The notes beneath the pieces are model-generated. The model searched no databases. It had not been told where the DNA came from and worked only from the letters and a program-made list of their open reading frames with translations. Below, one piece after another: positions 1 to 9,758 of a stretch of 11,884 nt of DNA. Positions within the stretch are counted from its first letter, which is position 1; every line of letters begins with the position of its first letter. Position numbers and translations under genes: made by a program. Origin of the DNA: Jimgerdemannia flammicorona (lineage: Eukaryota; Mucoromycota; Endogonomycetes; Endogonales; Endogonaceae); NCBI GenBank assembly GCA_003990745.1, contig RBNI01005971.1, forward strand, positions 1 through 11,884, in the 5' to 3' direction.

Positions 1-84
1 TTTTGGTATTGTCTCTACACACGCTACTTTTGAACAGAACTCTGAGCTGGAGGTGACATGTCCACCATTACGGAGACATAATTG

Positions 85-152
85 AGGGGGTCGAGACTCT
101 ATTGAATTCTCAACTAAGAGGGTTGTCAAGACTACAGTCTTAATGCTCCTCT
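85..152 (+). other. predicted branched hairpin, repeat copy A
   Basis: By hand pairing, AGGGG (85-89) can close with CCTCT (148-152, with one G-U). GTCGAGA (90-96) pairs with TCTCAAC (108-114, one C-A mismatch). AAGACT (128-133) pairs perfectly with AGTCTT (136-141). Together these form a three-way junction. Transcription is not shown, and the strand is chosen only because wobble pairs fit the plus sense slightly better. Confidence 0.35.
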
Positions 153-265
153 GTCGACTCTGAGTATCTGGGATTCACATGGGCCATTTTCGCCCTATAA
201 ATGTCTTTGCCGTTTTTTCAGGAAACCAACGCAAGGTGTCACATTTCTTTATTGAAATATAATCG

Positions 266-339
266 AGGGGGTCGTTGAGCTCTCTACAGAACTCGACGAC
301 TAAGAGGGCTGTCCGACCTTTGGTCGTAATGCTCCCCCT
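266..339 (+). other. predicted branched hairpin, repeat copy B
   Basis: AGGGG (266-270) pairs with CCCCT (335-339). GTCGTTGAG (271-279) pairs with CTCGACGAC (292-300) with one U-G wobble. CGACC (314-318) pairs perfectly with GGTCG (322-326) over a TTT loop. The layout is the same as in copy A although the stem bases differ. No function is known, and the fold has not been computed. Confidence 0.35.
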
Positions 340-397
340 GTGTACACTTTCTGGAAACACTACCATTGAACATCGTTCTCTACACCAAATGTGGTGC

Positions 398-772
398 CAA
401 CGTAAATACGCTACGTAGTGGTTTGAGGGGAGGGGTAAAAAAAAAAATACGGGGCGATGAGTTGGTTTATTTCAGTGTACATATTTTAACACACGTCTAC
501 ATTTATTACCCAGACAATTAAAATGATCAAAGGCGACGATACGCTACATTTTCCGATGCGTTAATACAAAAAGTATTTATGTGAGTCGCTTGGTCAACCG
601 ATGTATGTGATTTTGTACCTATTCTCAGTACGTAAAAGTTGATAAAAAATGTCTTCTTTATCATCACCGATGTGGTATGTTTTTTGTATGAATTCCCTAG
701 TCCTATCAAATGCCTACGATTATAATTAAATTGGCTATCAACCAAGCGAACTCTTTTATATATAATAAAAAA
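398..772. other. intergenic stretch, nothing recognised
   Basis: This AT-leaning sequence has an A11 run near 437-447 and an 8-bp palindrome CTACGTAG at 411-418. The open frames across it are short and have no recognisable motif. I see no RNA gene. Confidence 0.5.
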
Positions 773-778
773 TTTATT
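773..778 (-). promoter_or_regulatory. possible polyadenylation signal AATAAA
   Basis: The minus strand reads AATAAA about 46 bp past the last kinase-like stop codon (824), in an AT-rich run. The position suits the 3' end of the FunK1 relic, but the motif is common by chance in AT-rich DNA. Confidence 0.3.
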
Positions 779-823
779 GCATACTTTCAAAATGATAAGA
801 CCTACGACAAGTTGTAATAAAAC

Positions 824-2173
824 TTATACAAGTATGTCACTTTCAAGGACATCGTCAAACACCCTCTTTACATCAGAATACTCCACATCCTTCACCGGTA
901 TTCCCGATTCACCTCTGAACAAAACCTTTCTAAATGAACGTGCAAAATCCTTCAGGCATTCAAAGTCAGGATGAAATTCCACCAGAACCTTTGTCTCAAA
1001 CATTGGTGCAGTCATCATTTCCGATTTGAGTATCGAAATGATATCCAACGATACCTTCGCCCACATATTCTAACTTGCGTTGTCTTCGTTCTACCGTGGT
1101 AGACACAGACCCAGATAAAAACATAGAATAGGGATTCGATGTCGTGCGAATAACTATGCACCTCATTGCCGACCAAAACACCAATCGCCATGAATGGTCC
1201 AGTCCCCGTACGATGCAGGTTTTTCGAGTCCGTCAAGAAGATCTTGGGTGTATACCGCATAATCGAGGTCGATGATAACTCCATGTCCAGTCGGCTCGAT
1301 TATAATATTGTTGATGGAAATGTCGCGATGGAGAATACCTATCTCAAAGAGCAATTCGAGGCCCTCGAGTGCATCACGCAATTGTCGAAGATCTGCATAC
1401 TCGGTGATTCGTTTCCCAACCGTCGACATGACCAAATGCGATATGTCGGTTCTTCGTCGTTTGGTTTCAGACCTTTTCGGATACTCTTCGTGGTGTCCAG
1501 ATCTTGATGATTGTAGTATACGGCGACCTTTGGCGGCAAATCACCCCAAACATCTCGGAGACACTCCGTTGTATATTTCAACACATCGCCTTCGGGTTCT
1601 CGCGTCGACTGTCGCCATGCATCCTTGATCGCGTATTCTTTTGTGCCGCCAGGTTTTACGACTATCCGTACAATGGTTCCCCTTGTATTGCTGCCGCCGC
1701 CGAGGTAAATGTGCTTCTTCAAGATGAATATTTCGCCGTTGATTGTGATAGTCGATTGGTCTTGTGTTCTCTTGATGGTGGCGTCGTATCCGAATCCATC
1801 CTTATACATATTCGCAAGTCCCGCTATCAAGCGGATGAACACCAACGGGTTTTCATCGATGTTGATTGTGGGTGAACCAATCGCGCCGCTTCTGTCAAAC
1901 AACCATACGCGCGAAAGACGTCCGCACAAAGTGAACCCCACGACGGATTGGCGTGTGTCCTGTGCACCAAACACTTCTCGAATGTAGCTGGCGAGCTGGA
2001 GATATGTTTCGATGGTGTCAAAATTTTCGTTGCCCTAGGTGAGTTGAAATATATTTGTTAATATATCTAATACATAGGTACGTTTCCATTTTACAACCAA
2101 CTCCCATTTCATTCTTCTTTTTTAATCTCTTGCCTTTTACCGAAGTCGTAAGGTAGAGGTTGAGCAGTAGGAT
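824..2173 (-). pseudogene. fungal-type protein kinase (FunK1-like), frameshifted relic
   Basis: FunK1 proteins are divergent eukaryotic-type serine/threonine kinases expanded in fungi; substrates are mostly unknown. Reading leftward: a stretch with PTAQPLPYDF (about 2168-2115), an acceptor-like CCTAG before 2034, then one frame (2034 to about 1480) with TLCGRLSRVWLFDRSG, followed by the kinase lysine in YAIKDAW (Lys codon 1626-1624). The frame then changes to SHLVMSTVGKRI and the catalytic loop ILHRDISINNI (HRD at 1330-1322), then IIDLD (from 1276), where kinases have DFG. It changes again to RTGTGPFMAI and HSYSHDIESLFYVFIW (about 1210-1110). It changes a third time to the C-terminal FETKVLVEFHPDFECLKDF, ending at TAG 824. 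At least three frame changes (near 1475, 1220 and 1075) argue for a pseudogene. Several lie near short A runs, so assembly error is possible. Tiny introns are less likely because the conserved blocks join with almost no spacer. The family call is firm; the exon model upstream of 2034 is a guess. Confidence 0.8.
2035..2095 (-). other. candidate intron in the kinase relic
   Basis: In the minus sense, two possible donors (GTAAAA at about 2093, GTACCT about 10 nt further along) precede an AT-rich stretch that ends in CTCACCTAG at 2035. Directly after it starts the open frame GNENFDTIETYLQLASYI, which resembles the FunK1 segment before the TLCG block. The first donor keeps phase with the KWELV frame; the second does not. 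No branch point was established. Confidence 0.35.
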
Positions 2174-2295
2174 CTGTAATACAAATATGGTTAGAAATCA
2201 TTCGAGGATTAACAAATACTTGTCATGTTCTATGCAATTTGACTCTAACGGGATTGAACTTGTCAATCTTATAATGTTGAATAAGCGAATCAAAA

Positions 2296-2550
2296 TCACC
2301 ATGCTTTCAAATATATTTTCATCCAATACATCCTCTCATCTTGAGTTGGTTGGGAGACATGGAGAACTAGACGACTGTGTCCACAGATAATATCACCGGC
2401 TTCCGCATTTTTGATCGCAAAGCGAAGATCGTCGAATCGTGTCTGTCTGTTGAAACCTCGAAGCTTTGTTATCAAGTCCACAATAGCGATATCACCTGTT
2501 GACATATGCCCCAGTGTGCCAGCTATTTGAAACATTGATGATGCAATCAC
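2296..2550 (-). CDS. unrecognised 84-codon open frame, possible 5' exon of the kinase relic
   Basis: This is an open stretch on the same strand as, and upstream of, the FunK1 relic. It contains HMSTGDIAIVDLITKLRGF and FDDLRFAIKNAEAGDIICG and ends in TGA at 2296. The frame stays open to the right of 2550 for some codons with no clear start, since the nearest candidate is GTG. I recognise no domain. CpG is frequent up to about 2487 and coding-like composition is plausible, so it may be a real exon with a donor near its end (for example GTATTGG) and the TTACAG acceptor before 2173. It could equally be a separate decayed gene or chance. Confidence 0.3.
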   Translation of the reverse strand: MIASSMFQIAGTLGHMSTGDIAIVDLITKLRGFNRQTRFDDLRFAIKNAEAGDIICGHSRLVLHVSQPTQDERMYWMKIYLKAW

Positions 2551-2777
2551 ACAGGTTGAGGATGGAACTATCCAAGCACTCAGAGATAAATATTATAAAA
2601 TAAAGAATTGGAAACAGCTCTGTAATATAATACTAAAGTATGAGGTATGCTATTATAATTGCTGTTTGTTGTAACTTAGTTGGAGTATAGAGTGGGGAGA
2701 AGAAGGGAGCATTGTTTATTATTCCAGATAGCACATATTTATGTGTTGAGTGATGTAACTCAAAGATGACATAGTTA
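2551..2777. other. AT-rich flank of the LINE, nothing recognised
   Basis: No gene or repeat could be recognised. The stretch lacks CpG completely although it lies outside the poly(A) end of the LINE. A frame reading through the poly-T run is an artefact of homopolymer lysine codons. Confidence 0.5.
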
Positions 2778-2798
2778 TTTTTTTTTTTTTTTTTTTTT
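2778..2798 (-). repeat. poly(A) tail of the LINE
   Basis: Twenty-one T on the plus strand follow the ORF2 stop and a short untranslated stretch in the minus sense, which is where target-primed reverse transcription leaves a poly(A). It is flanked on both sides by ATAGTTA. Confidence 0.75.
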
Positions 2799-2861
2799 AT
2801 AGTTACTTGGACTTCACCATATATTACCAATCTATTAATAAGTTTACAGTATCACCTCCCT

Positions 2862-4841
2862 CTACCTGATCCCCATAGGGGAGCCTCTCCCCACATCATC
2901 ATGAATAAAAACTACCTTCTCACCCACTACTCCAACCCTCCCCCCACTCTGCTCACAGATTTTCTCCACCAAGTGATATCTTTAACCACTCTGCAACCCC
3001 CAACTAAGCCACCAGCCTGTCAGGGTATCTTCCATAAGTCTATGCCAATGCAACAGCTGGTTCCCCAAGCCCAGTCTCCTTCCATCCTCAAAAACAAATA
3101 ACCAGTGGCTGGCCAGCTCCATCCAAATCACCAAAACCCAGCCTAAGATAAGCTACTCCTTTCCCACCCCCCTCACCAGTCTATTTCTCAAATCCTCCCA
3201 CTGACCCTGTACACCATCTCCCCTATACACTACTCCTAAACAATTCCCAACAGCCCACCAAAAGTCACTCAGTACCTTACACTCTCCTAGCCAATGTTCA
3301 GGTATCTGTACATATCTCTCTTTCTGCCCTACATTGTAGCACTCCTCACAGTTGAAGTAGCCCCTCTTGATAAGGTGACCTGAGTGAAAGTTGAGTATTA
3401 CATTCCTCCTCAGCATGTACTACCAGACCATCCAGTACTTTGGCAGCATCCACCTTCTCACCTCAGCACTCTAGGCTTAAATACCATGCCAGTTCCATTC
3501 TTCTCTAATACCCACTCTCTACTATCTGCTAGGCTACAGATCCTGGCCTGGTCTCCTTTGGCATTCTATTCTATCACTAATATCAAACTCAATTAAGAGA
3601 ATACCTCCCAGCAGCACTCAGTCTCATCTCTACATTATTAGGTCCTAAGTCATCTCTCTTTCATTTCTCTGCCAGCAAATTCTAATGTAGTGCACTCCCT
3701 CCACTACTCTCCACTAGAAGTCTTTGTATCACAATTGTGTAGTATTCCAAAACCCAACCAATGATAGGAGATCTCCTGTCAAGCCTCTTAGTGAGGATCT
3801 CATCTCTCAGACCTTCTGCAATAGGGAGACCCAACCACCCCCTCTCAACTCCACTGCTCTCTTTAACCACTAAGCTCTCAAGCAGTATAGTTTCTTCAGA
3901 AAGTCAACCAGCCCAAGTCCTCCTCTTACCACTAGTAAGGATAAGCAACTGATCTGACTCCTTCTCTCAGTTCAGATCCACCCCTTGGCCAGCTTTATCA
4001 ATCTCTTTACCACCCAGGCTGGGAAGTCCAGATAAGTCAGATACCACAACTTTGGCAGCCAATAGACATTCAAAATTGAGATACACCCTGCTAGAGATAA
4101 GTGGCAACCCCCCCAACTCTGCAGGGCCTCTCTCCAGATTCCAACCCTCTGCTCTCACCAAAGTCTGGGTAGGACTGACCTATACACTGACAAATAAATA
4201 TCCAGGTACTGCACTATCTCACCAGCAGGGACAATTGTTCCAATAATATTCCCTCCCACCAGGCCATTGCCTAACACTATAGTTTCACACTTGTACTAAT
4301 TGAGTTTAGCTCCAGAGTTCTCCTCATATCACTCTACTGTCTTCTTGAGTTTCTCAACATTAGTGATTGATTCTAGGCTAACCACTATGTCATCTGCAAA
4401 GGCCCCAACTTTTCACCCAATTCCAAAGACAGAGAGCCCTACTATCTTCTGCCTGATTCTGTCCATTAGGGGTTCCAGGGAAAGAGTATACAGAATGGGA
4501 GACAGTGGGTCCCCCTGGGGTATACTCCTATCTAGGGGAAATGACACCCCTCTATGTCCATTACATAGGAGTGCAGCCCTACTCCCTTCCAGTAAGCTGA
4601 TCATTGCTATTCAGAACTGGTATAGTACCCCAGTCCTATCCAATACTTTCGCCAGCCAGACTCACTACACTCAGTCATAAGCCTTCTCTTGGTCCAAGAA
4701 GACTAGTCACCCATCCAGTCCACAAGCTCATGCCCCTTCAATAACTCTATACATCCAGGCTATGCTATCCCTAATGAGCCAGCTTCCTATAAAGCCCCTC
4801 TGCTCAACACCCAAGACTTACTGGACCATCTTCTGTAGTCT
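2862..4841 (-). pseudogene. LINE ORF2, 3' part: reverse transcriptase core and zinc-binding C-terminus
   Basis: This continues the ORF2 frame from 9917 and stops at TAG 2862-2864. Visible blocks are the QRGFIGSW region just after the copia junction, motif A FLDQEKAYD (4700-4674), motif B QGDPLSPILYTL (from 4517), the catalytic FADD (4400-4389) with both aspartates present, a GGLGLVDF block near 3900, and a zinc-binding motif of form C-x2-C...H-x4-C (3350-3279) resembling the zf-RVT domain. Eight in-frame stops fall between the junction and FADD (six TGA, one TAA, one TAG) with no frame change there. Several sit where LINEs usually have Trp (for example before YEENSGAKLN), as expected from TGG to TGA or TAG. 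With the upstream part, ORF2 would be about 1,200 codons, a normal length. The family call is certain; domain edges are approximate. Confidence 0.87.
4837..4841. repeat. target-site duplication AGTCT, left copy
   Basis: Directly abuts the left LTR and matches the five bases at 9912-9916. Five base pairs is the usual duplication size for Ty1/copia integrases. Confidence 0.9.
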
Positions 4842-4994
4842 TGTTGTGGAATACTTGAAATGGAGAGAGAAGCATTCAGTTTATTGCTAATCCTCACATG
4901 CTTTTACACATCACAATTAGTGACGTTTACATGATGACGTAGTCAAGGAAGGCTGCACCACCATATATCGAGTTGTAACCTATATATTTCAATA
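4842..4994 (-). repeat. 3' LTR of the copia element
   Basis: 153 bp, aligned without gaps to 9759-9911 with 14 differences, all transitions. In element sense it begins TATTG and ends CAACA. Confidence 0.95.
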
Positions 4995-5003
4995 CTCCCA
5001 CTC
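4995..5003 (-). other. polypurine tract
   Basis: The element strand reads GAGTGGGAG directly before the 3' LTR, the expected place and composition for the plus-strand DNA primer. Confidence 0.7.
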
Positions 5004-5288
5004 AATGAGATATGCAAATTCCCAAACTGCAATACTAAGCTATAACTACTGCAAATCTCACTGTAATATTCAGACTGCTATCTAGAAACCGAAAAACACC
5101 CGAATTGCCTGCTTAAAAGCTCAAAAAATAGGTTGAAAAATAGAGATGTGAATATTCATAGATGAGCAATATTGGTAGAAATCACCAATGCAGGGATCAA
5201 TGTTAAAGAAGCTTGCTGTCACTCTATTATCCTATCTCATCCCGAATTGTTCTTAATTACCAGCGTAGAGTCCCGTAATACCTATTCC
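4995..5288 (-). other. copia 3' untranslated region
   Basis: AT-rich sequence between the polyprotein stop (TAA 5289-5291) and the 3' LTR. No frame or domain is recognised; only the purine tract at its end is interpretable. Confidence 0.6.
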
Positions 5289-8200
5289 TTACATGCATAA
5301 GTCAAACTTTGCCTTTGGAAGGGCTTTAGTCAATGAATCCACCATCATATATTCTGTTGGGGTGTATTCAAGATGTATAGTACTGTTTTCCACGCATTCA
5401 TATATGAAATGATGCTGTATGTCAATATGTTTCATTCTGGCATGATGTATAGGGTTCTTCACCAAAGTAATCATTGATTGGTTATCTTGCTGGAGTAGTG
5501 TAGAGTGCTGTTACTTGTATCCCAGCTCCTTTAACAGTTCTTGAAGCCAGATAGCCTCCTTTGTTGCCGTTGACAATACTTGATATTCCACTTGTATAGA
5601 GGATGTTGCCACTGAAGGTTGCTTATATGTTTGCTATGAAATGGCTCCATTGTTTACTTTAAAGATGTATCTAGTCGTAGACCTTCTGTCATCTAAGTCG
5701 CCAGCCCAATTGGTGTCACAAGAACTGAGTAGGCATATAGTACTCCCACTTTGCCCATTATCACTACCCAAACTGAGCATATAGTCTGCAGTTTCTTTAA
5801 TGTACCTGAAAATTCGCTTGATTGCTGTCCAATGGCTATTGTCATAGCATGAAGAATACTGCACCACTTTGTTTACCACAAAAGAGATATCAGGTCTCGT
5901 CTCTTGCATAAGATATATGAGGGATCCCATGGCTTGTCGATAGGGGATATTGTTTCCCTCGGGTGTAGTGTCAGACTTCTTTAGTTTCACAAATGTTTCC
6001 ATAGGTGTCCTGACTGGTTTGCATTCACTCATCCCAAATCGCTTGAGAATATTTTGAATGTATGTGGCTTGCATTAGGTGTATAGCATGCTCGCGCCTGT
6101 TACATATAATCGATATTCCAAGGAGATAGGATGCTTCACCTAAGTCTGTCATTTTGAATTTCTGGTATAGTATAGCCTTTACATCATTGATTTCACTTGC
6201 CATTCTGACTAAAATAATATCGTCAACCCAAATTCCCAGGTATACTATTCCTGAGGATGTATGTTGGGTATATATGCATGGATTGGCTTCACAATGCTTG
6301 AATCCATTGTTTAGCAGATATCCATCGATCTTTTGATTCCACAACCTTGCCACTTACTTGATTCCATAGAGCCCTTTGCATAATTTACATATGAGCTTGT
6401 TTCCATTGTTGTTGTATAATTTGTATCCTTATGGTTGAAGAATATATAATTTGGTATCCACGTCTCCATTTAGGAAGGCTGTCTTAACATCCATTTGATG
6501 TATCTCATAGTCATACTTGGCTCCGATCGCAAGAAGTATTCTAAGCGAAGTAAGCTTAAATACCAGGGAAAAAGTTTCGTCATAGTCGACTCCAAAGTCT
6601 TGTGAATATCTCTTTACCATAAATCAGGTCTTGTATCATTCTATGCCGCTGTTGCTATCATGTTTAATTTTATACACCCATCAGGATCCTATGGCTTGTC
6701 GATTTGCCGGAAGAGAGACCAAGTCCCATGTATCATTCTCGATGAGTGAGTTATACTCCTCATCCATTGCCTTTTTCCACTCCTTTTTATCATTCGAATG
6801 AATGGCTTTGTCATAGTGTGCTGGCTCACTGGTCATTGCTATGTAAGCACATTTGCAGGTATAGTTCATGTGATGTTGTTTGCGACGAGATAACTTGGGT
6901 GGGTTCCAGTAATTTTCCAGATCTGCTTGGACTTCGTTATCCATCCCAGATTTGCACTTCTTCTTATCCTTCAGAAAGGTATCCTCTTCATCATCCTCAT
7001 CCGTAATTTCCATTATTCTTAGTTCTTGCAACTTCATTTCCATTTGAATGAGTTGCATTTTCGCTAGTGTAGGTCCCAAGGATGTCTTTGGCATAGTCTT
7101 TGGTGTCATTCCGGGTGTAGATGTTATTCTGCTAGCCTTTGCAGTTGGCATAGATGTCGCTGGCTGTACTATCAAATTCACCATCAGATTTGAGATAGGA
7201 ATTTCCATGTAAATTTTCTGCTTAGTCTCTTTGAACTGTACATCGCATGAAATAATCATATGTCATTTCTGCAGGTTCCAAAGTCTGTATCCTGCTCCAT
7301 CATATCCAAGGAATATATGCTTATCTGTCTTAGGTTTGAACTTGCCTCAGTTGCCACCTTTGTCCAGAACATATATCTTGCTTCCGAATATGTGTAAGTG
7401 TAAAATGTCAGGCTTGGATCCATTCCATAATTCCTCAGGGGTAAGATTGCTGTCATTCCTGGATTGCTTGCCAGGATCCTTGCTTAGAGCTCGAAAGAAA
7501 CAACAATTTCAAATATATGCTACCATATTCACCGCTTCCACCCAAAAGGACTTCGGTAAGCCGGCCGTATTCATCATCGTTCTAGCCATTTCTACTACCA
7601 TTCGATTGAATTGTTCCACTATGCCATTTTGCTGAGATGTATAAGGGGCTGTCATAGAGTGCTGTATACCATTCTTCTTCAAAAAGTGTCTGAAACCTTT
7701 GTTGACATATTCTTTGCTATTATCTGAGTATAGGGTTCATATTCTATGTCCCATCTCATTCTCCACAGCTGCCTTGAATTCCCAGAATTTGTCAAATATC
7801 TCGTTTTTCCCCGCAATGAAATATACGTGGACTTTGCATGTATAATTATCAATAAATGTAATAAAATACTTCTTCCCAGAGTGTGATGCCATTCACATGG
7901 GGCCACAAATATCCGTATGAATCAAATCGAGAATGCCAGCCACTCGCTTCGTTCATTTCTGAAAAGGTTGCTGGGAAGCCTTGTTTGCCACGCATTCATC
8001 GCAAAAGAAATCTGGTGGCATATAGTCTGGTAAACTGTATACGGACTTGCTCCTTATCATCTGTTCCAGACTCATTTTACTGATATGTCCTAAGCATTCA
8101 TGCATTATATGCCAGAAATCCTCTCCTATTGTAGTTGCAGAATATACGGATGTAGCACCACTCGGCGTTCCATTGATTGTATATAGATTCCCCTTTTTCG

Positions 8201-9692
8201 ATGCATATATTAACTCCTTATTGTTCTTCAGATTGATTACCGTTACACCATTCGGGCATATATTTACTCCTCTGTCTCTGCGAGCCATCATCTGGCCTAT
8301 TGAGAAGAGGTTCTTGCCTATATCTGGAACATATAGTATGTCCACGAAGGTGCCTGAAGATTCATCAACATTTCCATGTAGATGTATGCCTATATTGCCT
8401 TTCCCTTGAGCATAAATAACATTATTATCACCTAGCTTGATAGGTATGGGATGCTCAAACTTCTCGTATATAGAGAACCACTCCTGGTGAGCCGTCATAT
8501 GCTGTGTTGCGCCCGAATCCATGAGCCAGACCTCTTCGCTGCATGCATAAGCGCTGTGTGGTGTATAGCTTATATTTGTGCTGGCGCCAATGTTGATGTC
8601 ACCATTTTTCACTGTCTGAAAAGTGTTTTATTGACCAGGATTTGTAGATATCGAACTGGTGGAATTGCATCTGCAACTGGCATTGGTGGAACTGGTGGTT
8701 GGTTCCGAATTTCCTCCTATTTCAATGGTTTCTACATATGGATAGGTCGCCGCTTCTGTGAAGAATAGACCTCCACCACCACTGTTTTCATTGTTGGTAT
8801 CCACTGTGTTTGCCTGCCGTTGTCCTTGCTGTTGGCCACCCTTTTTCTTCTTCTTGCAGTTGCAGTCCTACTCACGATGTCCACGATTATTACAGTAAAA
8901 GCATTTACCATCAAATTTCTCATGTTGCTGGCCTCGACCTTTATTCGGCTTGCCTTTGTCTCATCTACGTGCTCTGCTATAGAATGCTTTCTCGTCGTAT
9001 TCCTCGTTGGCATTGTTGCTGCCTAGCCTTGTTTTCTCATTTAAAAGGCTTGTGATGATGTGCTTATAATCTGATAATCTGCCGGATTCCCTCATAGCAG
9101 CGACAACCACATTGTATGCTTCAGGAAGGCCTCATATAAGAGCCAGGACCTTGTCTTCATCCTTGATGGTGTCTGCCAGCATAGATGTAAGGGAATTCAC
9201 TTGATTCACCAGCTCGTCAACTTGATTGGCATAGTCCTGGATACTCTCCTTGGACTTAATTCGAAGATTGAATAGTTGCGCCTTTAAGTGGAATCTGTTT
9301 GATATGGATGCCTGTTGATGGTGATTGCGTAAAATCTCCCAGGCTTTATTCGCCGTCATAGCATTGATTACCAGCTTCATTTGTGCATTCGAAAGGGTGA
9401 ACATAATCTCTCTTAGCGCTTTGCAATCTTTCATGGCATCGTATGTCATTACTTGTATCTGTGGCTTCTAGTAGTCCTCCAAACCACATTCTTCTAGGAG
9501 ATTCTTCATATGGTATGCCCATATGGCATAGTCCTTACCATCAAAGACAGGAATCGTCCTCTTTACTATTGATGTTAGTGCCACTACTAGAATGTTTGTC
9601 GTCATGGAAGCGAAACCCGTTCCAGCTGTGTTTGTATTTATGTTACCAGAACTTGGCGGTGTGCTGCTAGCACTGCTTGAACTAGTAGCCAT
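5289..9692 (-). pseudogene. copia gag-pol polyprotein, frame intact but with 18 internal stops
   Basis: ATG at 9692 opens one frame of 1,467 codons ending in TAA 5289, a normal copia length. Domains: Gag, with WAYHMKNLL (about residues 61-69) and a CCHC zinc knuckle CFYC...GH...C (264-277; 8903-8862); protease DSGATQHM (Asp 392; 8519); integrase zinc segment with CLGH and CDEC (564-567); DD35E catalytic triad Asp 594, Asp 657 and Glu 693 in HTDICGP, YSDN and QNGIVEQFNR; an acidic Lys-rich hinge; reverse transcriptase with DVKTAFLNGD and the catalytic WVDD (Asp 1157-1158; 6224); RNase H with WAGDLDDRRST, KEAIWLQELL and DNQS. All these residues survive. Internal stops: 11 TGA (9132, 8961, 7953, 7893, 7737, 7509, 7347, 7263, 6681, 6636, 6624), 3 TAG (9468, 8868, 5634) and 4 TAA (8628, 6429, 6354, 5511), low coordinates given. 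One TAG lies inside the zinc knuckle and another follows GAIS, where copia RNase H usually has Trp. No frameshift or deletion was found. Confidence 0.95.
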
Positions 9693-9742
9693 TGTATAAT
9701 GTAGTGTAGCATATGTGTAAGAGGGGTGTATAGCTACTAATC

Positions 9743-9755
9743 GGGGCTCATAACC
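9743..9755 (-). other. primer-binding site for half tRNA-iMet
   Basis: In element sense, three bases after the 5' LTR comes GGTTATGAGCCCC. This is the complement of the initiator tRNA-Met anticodon stem-loop (GGGCUCAUAACC, anticodon CAU). Drosophila copia and some fungal relatives prime from an internally cleaved initiator tRNA with this type of site rather than from the tRNA 3' end. Confidence 0.8.
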
Positions 9756-9758
9756 TTT

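Larger units (their letters stand above)
1..397. repeat. imperfect tandem repeat, unit about 185 bp
   Basis: Two diverged copies are seen. Shared blocks include GAGGGGGTCG (84 and 265), ACTAAGAGGG with Y-TGTC after it (113 and 299) and TAATGCTCC (141 and 327), giving offsets of 181 to 186 bp. A TCTCTACAC block at 12 recurs near 377, which suggests a third unit begins there and that the array may run off the left edge. Each copy carries two local hairpins with different stem sequences. A 63-codon minus-strand frame (175-366) covers the second copy, and the first copy shows a weakly similar but frameshifted translation, so decayed repeated coding sequence is the main alternative to a structured RNA or plain satellite. 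I recognise no family. Confidence 0.6.

Noticed and set aside
175..366. 63-codon minus frame as a real gene
   Set aside because: It lies within a tandem repeat whose other copy is frameshifted and has no recognised domain; kept only as an alternative explanation of the repeat.
1166..1987. Overlapping plus-strand frames opposite the kinase
   Set aside because: They shadow the FunK1 blocks on the minus strand, which carry the recognisable motifs.
2633..2830. 65-codon minus frame through the poly-T run
   Set aside because: Its lysine run is the LINE poly(A) tail read as codons; no other protein-like signal is present.
4300..4680. 126-codon plus-strand open frame
   Set aside because: It is the antisense of the LINE reverse transcriptase motifs A to C and has no recognisable protein features.
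8732..9013. 93-codon minus frame overlapping Gag
   Set aside because: The true Gag frame with the CCHC zinc knuckle runs through the same bases in a different phase and matches the frame of the rest of the polyprotein.
5289..9692. TGA reassigned to an amino acid in this genome
   Set aside because: TGA, TAA and TAG all interrupt the frame. In copia the TGA sites look like former Arg codons, while in the LINE many look like Trp. One reassignment cannot explain both; deamination can.
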